A DNA stretch of 64,000 nucleotides. Origin: Pinus tabuliformis. Its lineage: Eukaryota; Streptophyta; Pinopsida; Pinales; Pinaceae. The notes under the pieces were generated by a model, which worked only from the letters and a program-made list of their open reading frames with translations, was not told where the DNA came from and did no database searches. Numbering within the stretch: position 1 is the stretch's first letter; each line of letters begins with the position of its first letter. This document shows, one piece after another, positions 11,201 to 18,010 of the stretch. The DNA lies in assembly GCA_031772625.1 (NCBI GenBank), contig CM062813.1:694162420-694226419 (forward strand). The letters run 5' to 3'. Made by a program: the position numbers and the translations under genes.

Positions 11201-11494
11201 TACCACATCAGTATAAGGCAAGACTTGTTCCCTGGCTGCTATTCTGTGCAGAAAAGAATCAGCCAAATCTTTAAGAGTTGCCTCAGACTTTCTTAGTTCA
11301 TCCGCACTTGCCTCCATTACTGTCGCTTCTGGTTGTTCTCCTTCTAGCAAATTGTATGTCCCTTGCCATGTAGTACCAGTAAGACCAGTGCATGTAGTAT
11401 CTGAGATTAAGCCTTTCCTTGAAGCTGTAGCAGCTTGGCCTGAGGCAGGTGTCGCAGTAGAACCTGCCACCTTCTTGAACTTCTTTCCCATCAT
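8222..11494 (-). CDS. LTR-borne accessory ORF of element A, 1090 aa, globular plus coiled coil
   Basis: Uninterrupted frame in the same direction as gag-pol, inside the proposed LTR. Function not recognised. Visible layout: low-complexity start; a globular region about aa 60-470 (FGSFKPDDLRRMYHLPNPEQ; CYAGIMMCRLWGF); an E/R/Q-rich helix about aa 540-640 with repeats such as REIEEQRQREIEEQRKR; a basic cluster RRSRKRRRL that could be a nuclear localisation signal; a second coiled coil about aa 775-880; a C-terminal domain rich in short helices. The globular part recalls the accessory proteins of Athila and other plant gypsy elements (from memory, not searched). No transmembrane segment is evident, so it is not an obvious envelope protein. 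Its length without a stop suggests recent selection or youth. Confidence 0.8.
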   Translation of the reverse strand: MMGKKFKKVAGSTATPASGQAATASRKGLISDTTCTGLTGTTWQGTYNLLEGEQPEATVMEASADELRKSEATLKDLADSFLHRIAAREQVLPYTDVVRWAIEEIPLTNRTFVSKDGRIFGSFKPDDLRRMYHLPNPEQVYNRAFVEKFARENESPAEPLRDWRQNPAKHKQDMSGKYSNASLASPYCYAGIMMCRLWGFHDSANIHVDMVPLMEAAVNSIIMDWATILSDKLVLAIREFRAKTRVTERKIPPFYYSAYIMDALCFNFEFPVLGWRWTTHDPTPIHLYHRKLWKTSHKDHLYQICNGFMVPVHYSIFDRPIPRISYEASFDLPAVAHWFGEECFSYIRVFGSKARPHVLPLYMPDKLLAREISYQIMSEGVTQTLKEEKKRGWPSFPLRIGVYKLLNYKHAEKEAAKLQMLSLVSIPNRLYDPKKTAFIALEQAKLTKVVHQEDQFDDLFMGADSISQVKQLAAMRYEDMELTEFNKLRKQRLQTLPLKLLSTTPTSSSSEPDQPEINSPPVTIREQEESQRKLQAKSHRREQIEREQEEQRRQREIEEQRQREIEEQRKREEEEKIRKELEDRQKKELEEQQRRVQEEQQREANEEQQRIEKEKEQSKQISVDTELIKEWNQFDSIISGKEASKDSDALKTPDTTVSLVLEGTSGPPTVQNVEEVTQNPSDLVDLQVEEIPPLDIFYSPKHKAVVRRSRKRRRLDQPSVSNEQTVTGNVVWKGELSPSEDLTKLSQFAGAYSAATIDKASEVSLLLKTKEHEVYALQAELIEAKNKATQAEEQLLAQQQENHLLTQQIETLRIDQSDIKARELAEALSQLEASNELLMKSKEDQIVQLSAQLEGIKGAKSIEDFRAEATLINGALISQIRLLCQQLVEAESLCDISTAVCGQIEKARTNLDQAEDEIIEYIEWQDTPEGQAANLARISETYKNILFMEWETQVMKAERAASRCKTISKNMINIVNDTLYLANMISQCTPGNITTANMLEHKNYLKLEEQGRLISGVNTLTSDAYWLFLIKPHSQRSALNCLTDALRYLIADFQDATYDAQLTSRLNTPPEVEPMLAICQRKSKGKETAD

Positions 11495-11934
11495 ATTCAG
11501 ACTTCTCTCAGTAGTCGAATTCTACACAGTGCAAGAGAAATTGTAACAAAGAAATAACAATGACAATCCATAACGGGATAAATATATGATTTGAAGCGTG
11601 GCGAGATTATTCCTAAAAGAGGCTGCGGATCTAATGATTTGAGAAGGCACCGTAGATGCAATAATGGTGATTTTACGGCCTGCAGCTTCATAAATGACCA
11701 TTACTTAAGTTATTAAACCGAATGACCCCTTAAAGCGTGTAATAGATTTTTTCAAAGGTCTAATCGTAATTGCTCGTTAATTCGAAGGGGCAAAGCTTTA
11801 AATACGCATGCATTACCTTATCCCTTTACTTAACGTCATTTTGAAATCCGTGATTTTGTCAAATCGATTTTAAATATAACTTTAATGCTTTGAAATAATC
11901 ACCTTTTGAAACTGAGGTCATCATTAAGCGTCAT

Positions 11935-12297
11935 CATATCGCATCGGAAGTGTGTGTGTGGCGTTATCACTTGGGAAAGTTCTTTAGCGAACGCCGATTG
12001 CGATATCGCATTCGGCGCGCGAACATAACCCCTGAATGTGTATCAATTGCTTTTAGCGAATGCCGATAGCGATATCGCATCGGGGAAAGGATATAAACGT
12101 CTCATGAAAATGCGTAGAATTGTACCGATTGCCGATATGCGATATCGCATCGGGCCGGAGTGTTAAAACATTTTTCACGAGACATAGTGCCGTGCCGATA
12201 GCCGATTGCCGATATCGCGTCGCATCGGGGAAAAGGTATGTGCCCTTTTGTGTGTGCATTGGCTATTGTCGGTGGCCGATAGCGATATCGCATCGGG
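11935..12297. repeat. Six copies of a GCGATATCGC-centred palindrome in the element A LTR
   Basis: Copies at about 11935-11947 (partial), 11993-12016, 12062-12084, 12131-12153, 12194-12230 and 12274-12297. The consensus contains CCGATAGCGATATCGCATCG: the core GCGATATCGC is a perfect palindrome and the flanks CCGAT/ATCGG pair too. Spacing is about 60-70 bp, one of the two strands being the U3 side of the LTR. Between copies the sequence is not conserved, so this is a dispersed motif array and not a simple tandem repeat. Confidence 0.88.
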
Positions 12298-12682
12298 AAA
12301 AACCAAGATGGCAACCAAACTTGTGATTACTTTTTTGGACTTAACCAAAAATTGCTTATCATTTGTTCAACAAGGGTTTTTTGCATAAATTCATTTGATT
12401 ATCATACCTTATTTGAACAAGTTTATTGATGCCAATTAAAAATTTTAAAAGGGACCCATTTCATATGTAAATTGTTTTTGATAAAAATGTTATGAAATGG
12501 GGGGTTGTTGTAGGGCACAACACATTCTAAAGTGGATTTATGGTTAAACTTTAGAAAATAATATGCTTATACTTATACCTAACAATTAGAATGAGTTTGT
12601 TGACATGTGTAGGTACAAAGGAAGCTTCCAGGGCATCTTTGTGTGGCCTTGAATGATCAAATTCGAATTTGATAAGATAAGC

Positions 12683-12748
12683 CTCATGGAAAAGATCATG
12701 ATCTCATGGAGAAGATCATGGACCTCATGGAGGAGATCATGGAGGATA
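12683..12748 (+). repeat. Three 21-bp units CTCATGGA(A/G)(A/G)AGATCATG in the element C LTR
   Basis: Three near-identical units in a row; the same array is at about 20188-20254 in the right LTR. It lies upstream of the TATA box, in U3, where repeated motifs often act as enhancers (inference). Confidence 0.8.
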
Positions 12749-12836
12749 GGGTTATGTGTCTAGATGGTTGAGAAATGTATGGAACTAAAGAGAGATTAGT
12801 GGATCATCATTATGAGTTTGTTATCTCATCCCATTG

Positions 12837-12845
12837 TATAAATAG
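12837..12845 (+). promoter_or_regulatory. TATA box of the element C 5' LTR
   Basis: TATAAATAG in a conserved context, repeated at 20339-20347 in the 3' LTR. Its place in mid-LTR fits a retrotransposon promoter. Confidence 0.65.
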
Positions 12846-13133
12846 GAGTACCTCCTCCATTCCAAAGGGAGGACTCTTGGAGCATGTATCCAACTTATGA
12901 TGGAATAGAATAAAGCTTCATTTTCCATAAATTTCTATTATATAGCTTTAGATATAAATTGTGTTAATGTAGGATATAAATTTATGGAATAACTTGTCAC
13001 TTTGTTCTTAGGAGAATTGAGCTCACTCTAAAAGGATCAAAGGAACATTTTATTTCATAATAGATCTTATTTCATTGCTTAGATGTTTGAGGATTTGTTT
13101 GTGATTGATGAATGAGTTTTAAATCTTATCAGC

Positions 13134-13470
13134 ATATGAGGGGATAACCAAGGGTCAAAGTTAGGCTCTCTCTCCATTTGATTTGCATGATAATTGAAAT
13201 TCATTCTTTTGCTTTTATGTTTCAAGTATCATATGAGGGGATAACCAAGGGTCTAAGTTAGGCTCTCTCTCCATTTGATTTGTATGATAATTGAAATTCA
13301 TTCTTTTGCTTTTATGTTTCAAGTTATTTCATTTCTTATGCTTATGAATGAATCTTAGTTTAGTTTGGATTAGTATATGAGGGGACAATCAAGAGACTAA
13401 GTTAGTCTTTCTCTCTCTTTGAATCTGAACAACAATTAAATTTCATTCTCTTGTCTTTATTTCAAGTTTT
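13134..13470 (+). repeat. Three diverging roughly 97-bp units in the element C LTR
   Basis: Each unit starts near (C/G)TATATGAGGGGA(T/C)AA and includes TTAGGCTCTCTCTCC or a relative, then ATTCATTCTTTTG. The first two units are almost identical and the third is diverged. The same set is at about 20636-20972 in the other LTR, so the duplication predates insertion. Confidence 0.8.
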
Positions 13471-13699
13471 GGTTTTATGTAATCATTGATTTCTTTATAA
13501 TACTATAGGGAAGGACAATCAGGACCTCCTTAATTAGGAGCCTCTTCCCTTGCATATTATATTGAATCGTAAATAAAATAGTTAGACATAGAGTTAGTTG
13601 CCTACTCCTGCATATATCTTGCTGGCATCATCACAAGCTTACAAGTTTCCTTGGTCAATAATTTAATGAAAGCAATTTAAGCAAATAAATTGTCCAACA

Positions 13700-13722
13700 T
13701 TTTGGCGTCGTTGCCGGGGATG
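13700..13722 (+). other. Element C primer binding site, tRNA-Asp type
   Basis: TTTTGGCGTCGTTGCCGGGG directly after the LTR end. It matches the Athila-type tRNA-Asp primer complement (TGGCGCCGTTGCCGGGGA) with about one difference. Confidence 0.9.
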
Positions 13723-14084
13723 GTGCTAAGGGATTAGGCATTAGGAATTTAATTCAGTACTAGTATTTTTCTTTAGAAAAACTAACTTGTGAAACCTGGT
13801 GACAGCAGGATCTTCACAAAGGAGTTCAAGTTTGATTTTTCTGATGTTTTAGTATTTAGCTAGTTTTAAAGTCAGTTTTTTAAACCCCCCCTGCATAAAT
13901 AAAAACAAATCAATCGATTAGTATGCTCTCTTCCTGCGCTTCGTGCGATCAGGAAGATCAGAAAATCCATTGATTTAGTTCGAATAAAAATACTCTGGGT
14001 GAAAAAGTAATCTGTGACATGACAATAAAAAAAATTTGTGAATGAGAAAAAAAAAAACATCTTTAAATTTTTAGATGAAATTTA

Positions 14085-14400
14085 GTTTTTTTAATTTTAG
14101 AAATAAAAATTTCCACAAAATAATAATAATAATATATGTATCATATATATACATATTATTATTAAAAAATAAATAAAAAAACTAACCATTTATTTTGTTT
14201 TTTAGATATTTAAAAAAAAACTAACCATTTTTTTTGTTTTTTTAGATATTTAAAAAAATGCAAAACATTAAATAAAAACAACATTAGAATATATATATAT
14301 ATATCATCTTAAAAAGTTTAAATAAAATTCAGTTTTAATATTATTATTAAGAAAAATATATATATATTTTTCAACACTAACCATTTGTTTTTCTTTTTCA
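14085..14400. repeat. AT-rich low-complexity tract with a short tandem duplication
   Basis: Runs of A, T and TA, including two copies of a roughly 45-bp unit (AAACTAACCATTTNTTTTGTTTTTTAGATATTT-like, 14178-14258). No coding signal. Confidence 0.75.
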
Positions 14401-14890
14401 TTTTTTTCTTCTGTTCTTCTTAGCTGCTCGTTGAGAGGGCTCCACAATATTCCTGGGCCTGCATCGAACTGATCATTCAACAAATGGTTTGGATCAATAT
14501 CTGGCAAGCTGTTGCAGATTTCTGAACAAGGTTTGTGTAACTGATCCTGCTCTCTGTCAGATACAGGCAGGATATGGGTCTTCTGGATCATGTCTCGCCT
14601 GTTCTCCCCTTCCCAAGAGCCAACAGACAGTTCATCGTCTGAAAGAACTTGCTCCGCGTTACTTTCATGGGCCGATGACGAACATAAGTTATTTTCATTG
14701 ACAAATCCAAAGTCGACTGCATCTGATATTTCCTCGGTACAGTACGACAGTAAACAGTTCTCCATGGGGGGATCAAACAAGGGATCTGAGGTAGACATTG
14801 GCTATATCTGCTTGGGGCTGCAAATGTCGGATAAGTCAACTCTCATAGGGATAGTGGAAATGCTCCACTCATCGGACGCCATCGGAACTG
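14370..14890 (-). pseudogene. Antisense host gene fragment, large exon-like block (unidentified)
   Basis: Minus-strand reading gives an open stretch of about 140 codons (MSTSDPLFDPPMENCLLSYC, then SDDELSVGSWEGENRRDM and DAGPGILWSPLNEQLRRTE) and, further upstream and separated by one stop, MASDEWSISTIPMRVDLSDI. Base composition is much richer in G+C than the surrounding AT-rich DNA. On the minus strand it is preceded by TTCTTTATTGTCAG, like a 3' splice site, and followed by ATG|GTTAGTG, like a 5' splice site. This looks like an acidic, Ser-rich nuclear or regulatory protein, but I do not recognise the family. It is carried inside element C in reverse orientation. Confidence 0.5.
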
Positions 14891-15010
14891 ACAATAAAGA
14901 ATTTTGTGAGTAGGTAAAAGATCATTTTAAATTTTAGATAAAATTTAGGTTTCTTTTAATAATCTTAAAAATAAAAATAAATTGTGGCATCCCCGGAAGA
15001 TTCTCGAAGG

Positions 15011-15295
15011 CTAAAATTCAAGGAAAACCTCCTCTTTCTTGTCGTAGCTTGATTGGGAACTTTCACTCCATAAGCCCGAGGTGTAGGAATTTCGATTTAT
15101 TTGAAAATTGTTTGCATGGCAGTTGATCTTGTTGTTGTGGTACTCGTAGACTTGCCTCAATCTCTCATCAGAAAAATAAAAGCAGAACAAAATTCTTGAA
15201 ATTTTCACCTCAGAGAAAACCCATGGTATGTTGCCAGTTTGAAATTCGGTCTTCATTCTTTAGTGCTCAGCCTTCCACCTTTCTTCAACCTGCAC
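15011..15295 (-). pseudogene. Antisense host gene fragment, two smaller exon-like blocks (unidentified)
   Basis: On the minus strand, TATGTGCAG precedes an open block ending near WVFSE at a GTGAAAAT donor-like site (about 15285-15205). Another block follows after a TTTTCTGATGAG junction (about 15170-15018; RLRQVYEYHNNKINCHANN, SGLWSESSQSSYDKKEE). Together with the larger block at 14370-14890 these could be successive exons of one gene taken up with its introns. The family is not recognised. One in-frame stop is visible in the first block, so it is not functional. Confidence 0.42.
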
Positions 15296-15391
15296 ATACA
15301 ATTCGATGATTAGAAATGGTGATGGTCATTTTAAAATTATAATAAGGGTGTCCACATATCCTTCGAATAAATGCGCTATATGTAAAAATCT

Positions 15392-15985
15392 TTGAATATA
15401 TTTAAACATATGGAAAGCATGGAAGCCGGAAGGTGGAAATATCCTACGCGAATCCTTGCCAGTGTCATTGCCCTGGCATCCACATTGCTCGTAGTTTCTG
15501 TTACTGGTTTATCAGTAGGGGTTTCCAATCAATTTAGTAAAGAGAGGAATGGTGGAGGTGGGCAAATAATGCATTGGAAATCGACATCCAATGCTGTCCA
15601 CCGCGCCTGCAGCAGCACACTGCATCCGGAATTCTGCGTATCCACCGTTTCGAGCTCTCCTGGATTATCTCAACAGCCAGACTCCATGGAGATTGTGAAG
15701 GCCGTGGAGGAGGCAAACGCCAAAGTGAATCATGAATTTGAGTATAAAAGCGGTGGAGGAGGCAAACGCCAAAGCCCGCAGCCTATCTCGCCCCGGTCTC
15801 AACCAAAGACAACGCGGTGCACTGCAAGATTGTTTCGAGTTATTCGATGACACGCTCGATCAATTGCACGGCACACTCTCCGATTTGCAGAAGGCGACTT
15901 TCATGTCAATTCCACAGCACGCCAGTGACCTGGAGACATTGCTGAGCACGCCAGTACACCTGCGTTTTTGTAAGGCATAGTAGGA
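15392..15985 (+). pseudogene. Fragment of a type I pectin methylesterase: membrane anchor plus inhibitor-like (PMEI) domain
   Basis: Residues about 18-43 form a hydrophobic anchor (RILASVIALASTLLVVSVTG). Then comes a PMEI-type start with the Cys pair (VHRACSSTLHPEFCVSTVSS), then helices ending in ALQDCFELFDDTLDQLHGTL, with the family's third Cys, and DLETLLS. Full-length enzymes cut pectin methyl esters in the cell wall after an N-terminal inhibitor-like pro-region; here the catalytic domain is absent. A 22-bp sequence (GTGGAGGAGGCAAACGCCAA) occurs at 15704 and again 49 bp later, which shifts the frame, so the two halves are read in different frames. It is a captured host fragment inside element C, on the element's sense strand. 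Confidence 0.78.
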
Positions 15986-16183
15986 CCGGCTATAAAAGAA
16001 GGAGACCTGCAGAGAGATGCGGCCACTCTACAAGCAGTGCCATGGGAGGAGGATGCGTTGAGTATTCCACTCCAACGCTCCATTCAGCGAATTGAATTAA
16101 TATTATCAGTTGCTCTGACCTTGTTTCGAGATTTAATAGGCCTGAGCTTCCAGTCGAATCTTCACTCTAAGGCCATCGCAATA

Positions 16184-16327
16184 CTCCATTGTGTATCATT
16201 TACAGAATATATGGAGGGGTGCCTCTTCAAAGCTCCATTGCGTATCATTGACAGAATATATGGAGGGGTGCCACTACAAAGCTCCATTGCGTATCATTGA
16301 CAGAATATATGGAGGGGAGCCACTTGG
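16184..16327 (+). repeat. 49-bp tandem repeat, 2.9 copies
   Basis: Units at 16184-16232, 16233-16281 and 16282-16327, each starting CTCCATTG(T/C)GTATCATT and containing ACAGAATATATGGAGGGG. A shorter 22-bp repeat (TTCGTGCATGATGCATC-like) follows at about 16392-16437. Confidence 0.92.
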
Positions 16328-17084
16328 AAATCTCAAGTAGGCACTTGTTTTGTGGGATAGTATTACCATATCCTGCAACAACAGTCAGAGTTCGTGCATG
16401 ATGCATCGCCTGGTTTGTGCATGATGCATCACCTGGTGAAGATATAAGGAGGAAATTATCCCGAACGTAACGCCAAGTGATCACTGAATTTTCAGGATTT
16501 ATTCAGCTAACGCAGCTACAAGGATGCGGAGCGCCGATTAACACTCCTCAGCGCTCGTTGACAGCCAGGTAAAACGCTAAAACTACGCATTAACTCCAGA
16601 AGCAATAACTTTAAGGTCGATTGAATAAATGTAAGGCTTGGCGATAAGATTCATCGCATGTGTCATGGCTTAAACATTAAGGAAACAGCGCAGCAATTTA
16701 GCTCCATCTTGTTGCATGTATAACACGTCAGTAGCATGGGCTCGGATGTGTAATCTTGCAAATCAAAATAGAGTATTATGAAATAGTGGAGGCAGAGTCT
16801 AGTTGCAATTGTGAATCTTGACAAACATGAAGAATGTTACTCTGTTCTGGTGAATACAATGGATAGTAAAGTCGTGTAGGCCGAGCCATCTAAAGTGTTG
16901 TATAAGATTCGAGTTTTTATAGGAGGCCGAGCGCCGATTTTCAGAAAGACAAAGGCCGAACTATTCCAAAATCCATCCTATTTAAAAACGTTGTTTGGTT
17001 TTTCAAAGTTTTTATTAGAGGCAGAGCGCTGTTTGATTTGAGGCCGAGCCATTTGAGAATGCACCATTTATTTTTAAAAGAGAT
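16328..17084 (+). other. Element C internal region, no gene found
   Basis: Moderately GC-rich for the area. Contains several scattered copies of GGCCGAG(C/T) (about 16880-17110), some as GAGGCCGAGCGCCGATT. No ORF of note. Probably more captured or rearranged DNA. Confidence 0.5.
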
Positions 17085-17205
17085 TGTATATACATAGGCC
17101 GAGTGCACTGATTGTTTTAATGACTGTATATACATAGGCTGAGTACACTGTTCGTTTTAATGACTGTATATACAAATGTAAATGCGCTGCTTGATTTTGG
17201 TAATA
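17085..17205 (+). repeat. 40-bp tandem repeat, about 3 copies
   Basis: Units start TGTATATACATAGGC at 17085 and 17125, with a diverged third at 17165. They contain the GGCCGAG motif scattered upstream, so the array probably grew from that sequence. Confidence 0.85.
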
Positions 17206-17609
17206 GTATATACAGTACAGGGTGTTGGCATATATGGAACAACATAAGAATAATGCCTAAACAAATACATTAGAAAACCAAGGATCCTTTATGGAAATGA
17301 TGTTTTCATATGTATTTTTTTTATCAGGACACACAGGTGTTTGATTGCTTGGACAGGGAATTGAAACAGTGTTGCTGCAGAGAAAAGGTAAACAAAGGCT
17401 GAGGAAATCAAATTCAAATTGTTGTAAAGAAGCAGGTAAGCATCTCTGCTTTCAGAATTTCATTTTGGACATAACAATAGTTGTAAATTATTATTGTTAA
17501 GATGAAAACAATAACAGCAGAAGCGTATATCCACTGGAGGAAAATACTTGAACACGTATTCTAGACATTGGTAGGAAGGTCTTTCATCATCGACATTTTC
17601 TCATGATTT

Positions 17610-18010
17610 TCGTATTTTTATTTATTAAAAAAAAAAAAAAAGCAACGTTATAGTTTATTTTGGTTATAGTTTATTTTTAGAATTTTTCTTTATTAGGTTT
17701 TAATAAATAAAATTTTGTTGATTTTACAATTTTAAATTAAAAAAACTTAAATGGTAAATTAAAAAAATTTATGTTTTTTTAATTTGTTGTTTAAAAAAAA
17801 AAAAAAATCTAAATAAACAAAGAAAATCAATATAAAAATAAAAAAATGTTTTCATATATTCTTTTTAAAAATTTGTTGTTTAAAAAAAAATAATAATAAT
17901 AAAATTAAAAAATTAAAAAATAATAATAAAAAAAATTAAAAAATAACAAAAAAATAAAAAATAAAAATAAAAGTTCACAAAATTCACACAGATTTGAAAA
18001 TAAAAAAAAA
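17610..18010. repeat. Very AT-rich low-complexity tract
   Basis: Long A runs, AATAATAAT and AAAATAAAAA stretches with hardly any G or C for about 400 bp. No coding content. A similar tract lies at 14085-14400, so the host fragments of element C are bracketed by AT-rich filler. Confidence 0.85.

Larger units (their letters stand above)
1..12522 (-). mobile_element. Element A: Tat-like Ty3/gypsy LTR retrotransposon, left end cut by window
   Basis: In minus orientation the order is 5' LTR (12522 to 7321), primer site, gag-pol (7286 to 1287), 3' untranslated region, then the first 225 bp of the 3' LTR (225 to 1). The LTR copy at 1-225 matches 12298-12522 with about two differences and no gaps. 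Both visible LTR ends carry TGTTG...CAACA. The element lies inside the left LTR of element C; CATTC at 12523-12527 is the expected right-hand target duplication, its partner being outside the window. The main coding frame looks whole and the element young. The full element would be about 17.5 kb if both LTRs are 5.2 kb (inference). Confidence 0.8.
7321..12522 (-). repeat. Element A 5' LTR, about 5.2 kb, containing an ORF
   Basis: In minus orientation it runs from TGTTGTGCCC (12522) to GGGGCATCAACA (7321), giving short inverted ends. It is followed at once by a primer site and gag-pol. Its first 225 bp recur as the start of the 3' LTR. Only that part is seen twice, so the full 5.2-kb length rests on the boundary motifs. 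It contains a 1090-codon ORF (8222-11494) and a block of palindromic repeats (11935-12297). Alternative: a shorter LTR followed by an upstream ORF as in Ogre. I saw no primer site near 11.5-11.8 kb to support that. Confidence 0.72.
12523..13699 (+). repeat. Element C 5' LTR (portion right of element A)
   Basis: Aligns throughout with 20029-21201. Ends TTGTCCAACA directly before the primer site. Contains a TATA box, a 21-bp triplet repeat and a roughly 97-bp repeat, all shared with the other LTR. Confidence 0.92.

Noticed and set aside
11935-12297. CRISPR array
   Set aside because: Units vary, spacers are also partly repetitive, and the context is a plant retrotransposon LTR.
12053-12388. Several short ORFs on both strands over the palindrome array
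   Set aside because: Palindromic repeats give look-alike peptides (for example RYRPPTIA) in many frames. No start context or similarity.
13700-13722. tRNA genes suggested by tRNA-like sequence near LTR ends (also at 31981, 44208, 50722, 60341)
   Set aside because: These are short complements of tRNA 3' ends used as primer sites; no cloverleaf or internal promoter boxes follow.
15392-15985. A working pectin methylesterase or PMEI gene
   Set aside because: The frame shifts within the domain, the catalytic domain is missing and it lies inside a retrotransposon.
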